From: Drosophila persimilis
Lineage: Eukaryota > Arthropoda > Insecta > Diptera > Drosophilidae
Length of the DNA: 64,000 nucleotides
NCBI RefSeq assembly: GCF_003286085.1
Contig: NW_020825289.1
Span: 7,626,001-7,690,000, forward strand
Reading direction: 5' to 3'
In this document: positions 54,921 through 64,000 of the stretch, piece by piece
Numbering within the stretch: position 1 is the first letter of the stretch
How the letters are laid out: the number at the start of each line of letters is the position of its first letter
Notes under the pieces: generated by a model
Databases searched by the model: none
What the model was told of the DNA's origin: nothing
The model's input: only the letters and a program-made list of their open reading frames with translations
Position numbers and translations under genes: made by a program

Positions 54921-55065
54921 GAACATCAAATCAACAATCAAATCCCCCCTTACATATCGAGCTAGCGCATTTAAAAGTTCACATTTATATAATTACATAG
55001 AGTTTCGTCTTTAAAATTAAAATTACAATTGGAATTCGTGCATGTTAATGACCAGCCGGCAGCGT

Positions 55066-56492
55066 TTAGGGACACTTGCGCTCCACTTGACTTTTTCCAG
55101 CCTCCTCGTACTCTTGCGACGATATCCACATCTGTTGGAACGTGCCAATGCTGGCCAGTATGGAGCCCCCAATCCAGGCACCGAACCTTCTTTCCACACT
55201 TCCATTGGCCGAAATCATTTTCAGACGAGTATTTGACGGCGCCCGCAGCTGTAGATCTCGATTAAGACGCTCGGGAAAGCCCTGGAGCAGCGTGTTGCCA
55301 CCTGAACGATGGGAATATATGAGCAATGCGGCGATGATCATTCAAGTGAATCCCTTACCTGTGACCACAACCGATCCGAAGAGCGACAGACGCACATCCG
55401 CATCGCACATGCCCACGCTGGTGGAGGCCAATTGACCAGCACCCAGCATGGCATTGTCGAAGAGGCTTTCGGCAATTTTGAAACGTTCGGAGCCAAAGTC
55501 CTGGTGATATCCATTGGGGAACTCGTAGTGGACAGTCGGTATCTGGGCAGCCACACGCTCGTCGAACGGATTCTCCAGCACCTGCAGAATATTCATCTGG
55601 AAGTCCTGCAACATAAGCTGAGTCATGTAGTTCTGCCAGGACTGTGTGAGATTTTCGGGTAGTTTCCGCAGCGTGAAGCGAGCATTGTCCCGATCCTTGA
55701 CTACATCCTTCGAGGCGATTTTATACACCGGGGACAGGTCGATATTATGTTTATCCAAATGCTGCCTGCATTGGCGGGAGAGGAAGTCACCGCCCAGGGG
55801 GGACTTCACTACCGCCTGCGACAGAACATACCCCTCGTGAACGGGCACGGCCGAAGTATGCGTTGCACCGCTATCCACCACAAGCGCTGTGGCACGGCCG
55901 CTGGAGAATGCCGCCAGTACGGCATTTTTAACCAAAAAGAATGCTGGCACATTGTACTTCTCAAACATCAGCTCGGTGAGCTTCTCGCGGTTGTTGCGCA
56001 CGTTCCAGGACGCCTCTGAGAAGAGCACGGGATGGTACTCCGGCTCCGATTGAATGACATTTGCGTAGGCATAATCAATCACCTTCTCGAAGAGCTCCCA
56101 GTTGTCGATCATGCCATCCTTCATATAAGTCTGAACCTCCATTTGGGAGCGGGGAACATTCACATAGTTTGTGTCTACATAGTACTTGCGCGAGTCGGCA
56201 TCTAGAAACGAGCAGGGGTGCGGTGGGAGGGTGATGTGAAATGATACTGTTCAAAAAATTTTCAATTGATGGCGTTGTTCTACTCACTGTTGGGCGTCAC
56301 ATTGTTGTCAGTTTTGGTCTCTGGATCAAGATTCGTATCCGGGGTTGGGGATGCTCCAATGCCGACAACAGAGGGTATCTCAGCCTTCGGCGAATCCTCT
56401 TGCGCGTAGCCCACACGCAACGAATGGTGCCCTGGATCGAAAACTAAGGCTCCAATTTCGTCGCCGCCATATAGCATGTTGCCTCCACTCAT
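55066..56492 (-). CDS. Bap55: Bap55, actin-related BAF53/ACTL6A subunit of Brahma complexes
   Basis: Exons complement(56288..56492), (55359..56201) and (55066..55301) join in phase to give 427 aa. The N-terminus [20 protein letters not shown] carries the actin-like phosphate-1 strand. A Pro/Asp/Thr insert ([13 protein letters not shown]) follows. Then come [36 protein letters not shown] (phosphate-2 loop) and [17 protein letters not shown]. The C-terminus is [20 protein letters not shown]. This nuclear Arp is a subunit of BAP/PBAP and of INO80/Tip60-type remodellers. It converges on Mtap and diverges from the MADF-like gene. Confidence 0.96.
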
Positions 56493-56599
56493 CTTGGAGC
56501 GTCGGGACTACTTTTCAGCTTGATTTCTTGCAAAAGTTCTCGAAATGCCTGTCTTGTCTGTATTTATTTTTGCGGCTTTTTTCACGACGCTTGCGTTAA

Positions 56600-57015
56600 T
56601 GGCAATCGACCTATCGATAAGATATACTGTCTGAAATTCAGAAATATACCCTAATATACCGATGAAGAAGTGAACTTAGCCCACTTAATCCCCCTTTTTT
56701 AAACCGCGAAAAATTATAATATTAACAATTCTTATTGTAGATCCGTCCCATCCTTCATCTTTAGTTTACCTTGAACTGCGCTAATCATATTACTAGCTAA
56801 ACAGGACCCTCAGCCCTGAATACCCAATTTTATCCGATTGAAATATCAATGATTTAATTTAAAAGTGATCGAAGATATGTGATCATGCGTCATCGAGTCG
56901 ATGTTTTATGACCATCTAGGTTTAAAATTAAAGTACTTATGTTGGAATTTTCAAAATAAAACGCCGATTAATTCCGCTTATCGTAAAAATATACCGATTA
57001 TATACCGCATAAAAA
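56600..57015. promoter_or_regulatory. Divergent promoter region between Bap55 and the MADF-like gene
   Basis: TATCGATA (DRE) at 56612-56619 is followed by GATATACTGTCTGAAATTCA and two TATACC units, aligning with the Roc2 promoter head (fourth copy of the module, Bap55 orientation). Toward the other gene, ATATACCGATTATATACCGC lies at about 56990. About 670 bp separate the two ATGs. Confidence 0.6.
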
Positions 57016-57165
57016 TATAAAACATTTTTTCGCCAGTCGAAAAAACTACCACCTACAAATATATTGTCAACAAAAAATATGTATCGATATATTGATATGT
57101 TTATAAAATTCGGGGGACAGAAAAAAGTTTTGAAGATAAAAACCGTCGCGTCGCCGAACCGAATA

Positions 57166-58455
57166 ATGGCTGATTCGGAAAACGAAATGGATACCGAAGC
57201 GGGCGCAGCAATGGACAGCGAAAGCGGTAGAGACTCCTCAGTCAGCCCAATGGAAATAAATATATCCAACACAAATTGCAATTCGATGATAGTTCTGAAC
57301 GATTTACGTCTGCTGGAGCTGATTACCAAGTATCCGTTTCTGTATAGTAAAGCAGCGCAGCCGGAACAGGACTCGGACCACGACGAGTGGGCCTGGAATC
57401 AGATTTCGAAGGAGTTTAATACCAGCTACGAGAACTTGCCGCTGAGTGCCCCCTTCTCGCCAGACGAGCTGCAGTGGCGTTGGAACTTGCTGCTACCAAC
57501 CATGGGCACTCTTTCGAAGGCGAAGGGACAAATTCCCTTTCAACTGTGGTCCCTTGTGACGGAGATCGAGCGCTCGCTAAGTACAGAAAATTTGAAACCA
57601 CCCAGGGACTTGAGTATGGCCCAGAACTTTCTACTCACTCAGCTGCCATTGGTGGAGGCAATGTCGCTCAAAGAACGTCGGCGACTGGAAGTCGAGTTCC
57701 TCGATATCTTATTCCAGCACGAGATGGAGACACATTCGTCCGTACCACTGAGTCCCGAAGAGCAGGCCACAGTCAAGACCGAATACGATGAATTCCTCGG
57801 ATCTGTTCGGGTTAAGGAGCTGCCCATATCGGCTCTGGCACAACTCTCGCTTGATGGTCCTCAGTACAAACCAGTCCAACCAAAAATCGCACACACTTTT
57901 GCCATCCCAGGTCCCCCTCCCAAAAAAAAACTGGTCATTAGCAGTGTGTCTGGTGGCCAGGATCTCATTAATATCCCGACGGCGACTGTTTCCATACCGA
58001 TTCAAGATTTCACGAGCAATGTGGTTGGACCCATTGATCCCGCGCCGGACGTTTCGCCACCGCTTGATATCAATGTGATTGGTGCCAAGAAGGAACCCGT
58101 TGAGTGCCCACCGTCTGTTTCACCACCGCTGGACATTAAGACGGAGGTGGAGGTGGCCCTTGCGGCCATTGAGCTTGCCATTGAGATGGAAAATGTACGG
58201 GATGGAAATGTACGGGAAAATAAACCAGAAGAGGCACAACAGAAATCACCGGAGAAAAACGGCACTCCCGTGGAGAAGCCCGATGATGCCACTCTAAATC
58301 CGAATCCACGGTATATTCCGATCAAGAGCGCCAAGTATTACACAAAGAAGCTAATCGTTCGGGTGAAGCGCATTGATCTGGACGAGTATTTGCCGCTGTC
58401 CAGCATGGCAAAGCGCCCAAAGAAACGTGAATCCATGTACATCAAATGCACATAA
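57166..58455 (+). CDS. MADF-like domain nuclear protein, single exon
   Basis: 429 aa from MADSENEMDTEAGAAMDSES. An in-frame ATG at 57064 would add 34 residues, but it lies in AT-rich DNA and the ATGGCT context at 57166 is better. Residues of about 43-120 fit the MADF (Myb/SANT-like) pattern: NDLRLLELITKYPFLYSKA, DEWAWNQISKEFN, DELQWRWNLLLP. The middle is Pro/Val-rich with duplicated VSPPLDI motifs (DVSPPLDINV and SVSPPLDIKT). The C-terminus is basic (LIVRVKRIDLDEYLPL, AKRPKKRESMY), suggesting nuclear localisation. MADF proteins bind DNA or chromatin partners; the specific orthologue is not recognised. Confidence 0.75.
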   Translation: MADSENEMDTEAGAAMDSESGRDSSVSPMEINISNTNCNSMIVLNDLRLLELITKYPFLYSKAAQPEQDSDHDEWAWNQISKEFNTSYENLPLSAPFSPDELQWRWNLLLPTMGTLSKAKGQIPFQLWSLVTEIERSLSTENLKPPRDLSMAQNFLLTQLPLVEAMSLKERRRLEVEFLDILFQHEMETHSSVPLSPEEQATVKTEYDEFLGSVRVKELPISALAQLSLDGPQYKPVQPKIAHTFAIPGPPPKKKLVISSVSGGQDLINIPTATVSIPIQDFTSNVVGPIDPAPDVSPPLDINVIGAKKEPVECPPSVSPPLDIKTEVEVALAAIELAIEMENVRDGNVRENKPEEAQQKSPEKNGTPVEKPDDATLNPNPRYIPIKSAKYYTKKLIVRVKRIDLDEYLPLSSMAKRPKKRESMYIKCT

Positions 58456-58973
58456 GTTTATTTTAAAAAATACATTACTATAAATTACAACTTAAGGCTA
58501 TTCTTTAATCCGAATTGGTTTTCATATATCGTTTGCTTCGCATGCTCGATGAACTAGTAACTAAACAAACAAAAATGGAGATGCGGGAGTGGGAGCTGGA
58601 GCTGGAACTGGAGGCGGCAGGCGGGATAACGAGGACGAAGTGGCGGACAAGGCCTCAACAGGACCGGGGTTTATAGGTCAGAGAACGAGTTGTACTATGC
58701 ATGTTGTCTAGGAGTTGGTTCCCTGACGGAAATGGGGTACACATAGGTTCGTTTGATGCTTATCATTAGGCCATTACATACATATTCAACAAACAGTCGC
58801 AAGAACGCAATTCAACAGGCAGGTCTACAAAATACAGTCAATGTGGAAAAGCGCATCACTATAACAAGAAACAAAAACAGGCAGAAAGCTAACTTAAACA
58901 AGATCGATTGCAACAGGTCGAAGAAGGCGTGGGCCTACCCCTTCATTGAGTGTAGAAGGTCAGGTATGTCAGC

Positions 58974-61286
58974 TCAGAATAGCTGGTCCGCCAGATTGCC
59001 AATGAACGTGGCCAGGTTCATGGAGGAGCCCTCTTTGAATTTCAGTCCAATTGTCTTGCCGTACGCTTGTATGAAGATGGCTCGCACTGCATTGAGGCGT
59101 TGCTTACGTCTGCCGAGAAGAGAAACAAATGAGTACTGAATTCTGCTGCTCTGATTCTGCGGGGACTCACAAGTTGATGCACTGCTTGCTGGAAGTTGTG
59201 CTGCCACCCACATCTTTGGAGGAACCGTTTGGGAAACCGTGCGTTGTGTTGCTGCCATTGCTGATGCTGCTCCCGCTGCCGCTACCGCTGCCCATGTATG
59301 TCGTTGAGTTGTTGCTGCAGTGATAGCCATTGCCGCCATTGCAGATGGGAATGTTCGAGGTGGCGTCCGCCGTCTGTTGCGCCACAAAGCGCATCATGTA
59401 GCTGCCGTTCATCATGGAGTCGATGGATCCGGTGTCGGTGACCACCTGCCAGCTGCCGTTCGAGGATGTGGACTCCTGACGCTGCCGCGCATTCGAGCCG
59501 GGAACCGATATCGGGCTAGTGCGGGAGCTGAAAGAATACAGGAGAGGTCAGTAGGTGGCTCGCTGGTGGAGGCTAGAGTTCGGTTACCGCTTAGGATTGG
59601 GCGACCTGCTGGTCAGCGGATTAACTGGCGCAGATGTGGCCGTTGTGGTGGCATAGAAGTTATCTGTTATGGACATATCACAGTTGGAACAGTTTGAATA
59701 GCTGTCGTTGCTATCTTGATCGAAGGCCAGGATATAGTCTCTGTGCAGGAAGAAAGGAAGTCGTTAAAAACTATGATCAAGCTAAGTCCCCTGGTATCTG
59801 CACTCACTCCTTGAGCGGCTCATCGTCGCAGCAGTCGGACTTGATGACTATGACACTGCTCCCGCTGCTGCTCGAGGTCTTGGTCCGCTTCCGATGCTCC
59901 ACTATGCTATACTCCTCGTCCGTGATGAACTTTAGCACGTGGAAGCAGAAGAACATGATGTCCTCGCCCCGCTTGAGGCGATCCGGCAACTGGTGGCCAA
60001 ACAAGTACCAGTCGTAGGCCAGTGTGAAGTACGCCATCTGCATGGCGTTCATCGACTGGTGGATGAGTCCATCCGCCCAGAGAGACAGCCGCACCAGGGA
60101 GACAAACAGCGGAGTGCGATCCCAGCCACTGATGCAGTGTATGAGCAGGCCAGAGTTATCCTCCTGTATGTACTTGAGCGTGGCCCGGAGATAGTTCTGT
60201 GTGATGGACACCAGATCCCAGTCCCGGTACTCCGGCCAGATGATGTCAATGTCGGCGGCGGGCCCCAGATTGGGTATATTAATGTTTGCATCGTTGAACG
60301 ACTGCTTCCAGTTGTAGTGCAGATTCTTGGCCATGTAGTTGTTGTCGCGAAACTTCTTGAAGAACTCGCAGCCCGGATACGGAAGCGACAGCAGGTTGAA
60401 GCTCTTGTAATGATTGCTGGGATCAGCCTTCTCCGAGGAGGATACGCTGCAATAGATAATTGTGGTTAGCCTTCTGACATGCATATGAACGTAGATCAGT
60501 ATTCCCAAACACTTACGCCATAAAGTATTTGATCTTGCGGTTCTCTACCATTAGGTCCACTATTGTGGACACATTGAGGGTGTGCAGCAGCTGGATGTCG
60601 CTCTTGATGACCTCGTCGTAGCTGAACTGCGACTGCGACTGGTCGTTCATGTGATTGATCAGCGACTCGTCCGTGGAGTCGGCGTCGTTCTCCTCCCCGT
60701 TGGGTGTCGCATAGTTTCCGCTGAGGCAGTCGTAGGCATAGTCCACCACCTTGCGGCCGTACGTCTCCGGCATCACCGACAGCGTTGCCGACCGGCAAAT
60801 GTATTTGCCCCGGTACATGATCACGGGAACGGCGAATCTTTGACGGCACCGCGCGTACTTGGCCATCGTGACCAGTTCCCTCATACGCTGTATATCGTAC
60901 TGGTCCTCGTAGATGGTGTTTTGCTGCGCGGACTGTGTCGATGGAGGCTGCTGGGGCTGCAGTTGTGGTTGAGGCTGCGGCGGGACCGGGGTCTGCAGGG
61001 GATTGGCAAAGGTGACAAATGCTTGGATGCCCACACCGTCGCTGCAGTTGCTGCCGGCACTGCTGTTGAGTGGCGTTGTCGTGGCCGTTGTCCCTGAGGA
61101 GCCGCCTCCTGCACTGAACAATCCATTGCCCGGTATCAGGGTCTTGGCCATGTGTCCATGCTCTGACTCGGGTATGAGTATCCTTCCAGGGTAGCGCGGG
61201 CTGAGCAGGCCATTCGAGTTGTCCAGCTCAATGAGGCTGTAGTCGAGTTTGAACAGGTATTCGCATTTCTTGGAGATCTCGTACTC
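58974..61286 (-). CDS. EDTP: EDTP (MTMR14-type phosphoinositide 3-phosphatase), first exon not found
   Basis: Exons complement(60517..61286), (59808..60446), (59588..59740), (59171..59527) and (58974..59109) keep phase and encode 684 residues plus the stop. The 5'-most exon begins EYEISKKCEYLFKLDYSL after acceptor TTTCGTCCACAG. FAVPVIMYRGKYICRSATLS, VDLMVENRKIKYF, LPYPGCEFFKKF and the catalytic Cx5R loop HCISGWDRTPLF (about 60115-60140) match MTMR14/EDTP, which dephosphorylates PI3P and PI(3,5)P2 and restrains autophagy. C-terminal Gly/Ser/Asn tracts precede a conserved tail (LNAVRAIFIQAYGKTIGLKF). The N-terminal exon must lie upstream (61.3-64 kb or beyond). An unspliced extension from an ATG at about 61415 is open but looks like intron. 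Confidence 0.93.
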
Positions 61287-61289
61287 CTG

Positions 61290-64000
61290 TGGACGAAATT
61301 TTAAAGAATTAATATCAAGCCAGAGATGCGCATCCAATGAGGAATAAGGATTCGCAGCACGCCGATCCAACGACCTCACCCACTCACCACTCATTATCAT
61401 TGTTTTTTTTTTAAACACCATTATTAAATATTTTATGAACCAACGACATGCAAAGTCAATTGCTTGCATAAATCAACGTTGTCCGTCGACTCTGCCGCTG
61501 CCGGCGTCTTAATGGACAGAGAGATTAGACAGAGAAGTGCAACTGGTTTCTGAGCTGATCTTGTGTGGCTGTTGTTCTTTGGATCTTGAGTTCCATTGAA
61601 CTTAGGGCCTGCAACGAATACAAATCTGGAAGGGTCTGGAATTTGCTGTCGTTGCGGTAACATCAATTAATACAAAACAATTTTATAATCATCTCTGCCA
61701 GCAAACAAACACATTTTTGTTTGTCGAGACACAGCATTGAACGCCAGGTCTGGGAGAAAATCTAAAGGCCGCTAAAAATAGATGCCTTGGGTAGGGAGGG
61801 GGAGAAGAGGAGGGTCACAGCCACAACCGCCAGCTGTCCCAGACAACAACAAAAAACTAGATAAAAGCAGACAAAAATCAGGCGGCACCACTCTCACACA
61901 CACAAACACCTTGGTCGAAACAGGTTTTTAGCACACAAACACAGGGACACAGGGAGCATAGAGAAATGTGCAAATAAAAAGAGACAAAGGCAAAGGCTGT
62001 GCAAAAAAGAAAACAGCCAACAACAAAAGCGAACTACAGAGCACAACAAACGTGGTGAAAACAAAGACCATTGTGTGTTTGTGTGAGTGAGTGAGGGAGA
62101 TAGGGGGGTGTGTGAGTGTGTGGGTGCCAAAACTATGGAGAGCGAAGCAAACGAGCAAAACAACTAAAACGCAATTACTTCTGCTTGTTGGATAAGGGGG
62201 AAAAGAAACGGAAAAGCCAAAGGTTAGTCGAATATTATTTCTTTTTTTTATGTTTATTTTTATAATAACAAATTCCATGCAAGGTTGCCATTTTGTGGCT
62301 TTGAATGTCCAGCCAACAACTACAACTACAAATAGTTGGAAATTATGTTGCTCTCCCGCCGTTCGAGAGAAGGCGCTGTTTACTGTGAGTGGGAAGGGGA
62401 TGCTAAAGAAAGGCCATCTGCGGGACCGAAGCTTCTGATACCCTTCCCGATCGATTGTTCGTATGTAAAGCTATAACGTTGGAATACCTTGCTGTTGATC
62501 AATAAGAAGAAAAAGCTTAATTTACTGTGCTGCAAACATCTGGCCCTCATTATAGTACTCTCTCTCTCTCTTTCTGCAAGGGTATTAAGCCACAGTCTTA
62601 TCGATAGCTGTGTGTGTGTGAGAGACAGAGAGAGAGGGAGAGAGAGTACTCTTCCAAGCTGGAGACGCTCGCTGGCTGTCATTTCATGCACACACACAAA
62701 GAGAGAAGCTGTTACTGTTGTATGCATTGAACTGCTTGCTCACCGCGTGCTGTTGCCATTGTTGTTGTCTTTTTTCTTTTGTAAGAAAGAGCAGCAACTG
62801 CATGCAACTGTAACTGTCCTCCAGTTGGCGTTCGCTTTTCGCTGTGCGCCTGTTAATAAGGCGCTGTAAAAACTTAAAAACAACAAACAAACGCGCGAAA
62901 TAGTTATTTACAGCGCCAGAGGAATAGTTTGTGGACTGATGATCATACACCGCGACACCACCATCATCATCATCAGCTGCATCATTATCGTTGACCCAAA
63001 TAACAAATTCGAAACCCAGACTCAACTCTGCTTCGGGAGCTGCAATGCAGTTTTCTTACAAACCCGGATTTCAAAGACTTTGCCGATGCTGGGCCAACAG
63101 AAATCGGCGCTGCGTGGAGCGGCATACTTTTCTTCTCAGTTTTCTGCGGCCTCGCCGAAAAAAAAAGAAACACAAAAGAAAAAGAAGTAAAAGCCACCAG
63201 CAGCAAAAAGAAATCCCACAAATCAAGAAACCAGCAAGCAGCGCAGCCGAACCGAGCCCGGGCCGGCCCGGTCCGGGGCCAGGCGAGCAGCAGGCAACGA
63301 AAGAGAGAGAGCAGAGCAATAGAGAGCACAGAGCACAGAGCTCTGAGCGAGGCAAAACAACGGTTTCTTTCGCGCTCTGCTTGCAGAGGCTTGGCTTATC
63401 GGCGACAGAGGCCCCCGAGCCTGGGACCCAGGACGGACCCGACGCGATTCCCGCGATTGTTGCATATTCATCAATCTGGGGCGGCGGCGGACAGGGAAAA
63501 TGGCTTTTCTTGAATGAATTATTCAGTGCTCGAAACAGGTCGAACTTCGAGTGGGGGCCACTGACCACACCCCATACACACGTACACAACGGAGTACTCT
63601 CAGGGTACAAGGCATGGGGCGCTTCCGTGTTTACGGGTTCTCCTTGTTCCCGCTTACACGATTACACATTCGAATGTGCAATGCAATGCCTTGTTTTCAA
63701 GTTTTTGTTTTTATCGTTCGTCGTTCAAAGACACCGAAAACCAGAAATTAATTTGTGTTGATTTGGGGATCAGAATGTGGAACTTAGTTTTGGGCCGACA
63801 TAGGTAAGGGGATTAAAATAAACAACAAAAATCGGACACGTTTTGTTCAAGAGTTTTCAAAGGAAACTCCTTTACTCACTTATTGTCAATCTTCTCCTTT
63901 TTATACAACCTGCTCTTCAGTTAATTTATGCCAGTCTCCATCACACATTATACGAATGGGGGGGGATCTTTGATTAGTGAGCTTTTAATATGCAAATTGC
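61290..64000. other. Noncoding 5' region of EDTP
   Basis: No gene supported. GA/CT-rich clusters (about 62555-62575 and 62620-62650, GAGA-factor-like), CA/GT runs (about 62060-62125) and a GC-rich patch with GAGAGAGAG (about 63240-63320) suggest promoter or intron DNA. Open frames here follow simple repeats. Confidence 0.5.

Noticed and set aside
59939..60469. 176-codon plus-strand frame
   Set aside because: Antisense to the EDTP phosphatase domain, whose CISGWDR catalytic loop fixes the coding strand.

Overview
This is a eukaryotic window from a Drosophila genome. Its genes carry GT-AG introns of 50-70 bp and nested genes, and they encode recognisable fly proteins: Roc2, Tret1, Prosalpha5, Cnk, l(2)k01209, CG6550/Cdkal1, Mtap, Bap55 and EDTP. 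As far as I recall these lie on Muller element C (chromosome arm 2R of D. melanogaster). The sequence is not D. melanogaster; an obscura-group species is my guess, not something I can prove here. No prokaryotic feature or CRISPR array is present.

Layout. 0-21 kb: Roc2 on the minus strand is split into two coding exons about 20.5 kb apart. Its single giant intron holds, on the plus strand, a small secreted DUF1091 protein gene and the facilitated trehalose transporter Tret1 (two alternative starts, TATA promoter near 11.36 kb), plus one of two identical tRNA-Met(CAT) genes; the other tRNA lies just past the Roc2 3' end. 21-33 kb: a rearranged block built on a head-to-tail tandem duplication (about 21950-25775 and 25778-30222). 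It contains broken gene fragments, two copies of a frameshifted Jwa/ARL6IP5-like pseudogene and transposase-like fragments. 33-39 kb: mostly noncoding, with one secreted PYEV-repeat protein on the minus strand. 39-61.3 kb: a compact housekeeping block with alternating strands: Prosalpha5(+), cnk(-), l(2)k01209(+), CG6550(-), Mtap(+), Bap55(-), a MADF-like protein(+), EDTP(-). 61.3-64 kb: noncoding, probably 5' sequence or first intron of EDTP.

Functional themes are ubiquitin ligation and the proteasome (Roc2, Prosalpha5), Ras/MAPK scaffolding (Cnk), pyrimidine salvage (l(2)k01209), methionine salvage (Mtap), tRNA modification (CG6550), BAP/INO80-type chromatin (Bap55), phosphoinositide phosphatase (EDTP) and haemolymph sugar uptake (Tret1).

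The most interesting signals are: (i) a dispersed promoter module of about 60-240 bp, with DRE-like and [14 protein letters not shown] motifs, upstream of four unrelated genes (Roc2, Prosalpha5, l(2)k01209, Bap55) in the same gene-relative orientation; (ii) the 21-33 kb duplicated block, whose 1.35-kb core is almost identical between copies while the flanks have diverged; (iii) four Ser/Arg-rich repeats in the cytosolic N-terminus of Tret1; and (iv) alternative first or last exons in l(2)k01209 and Mtap that keep reading phase.
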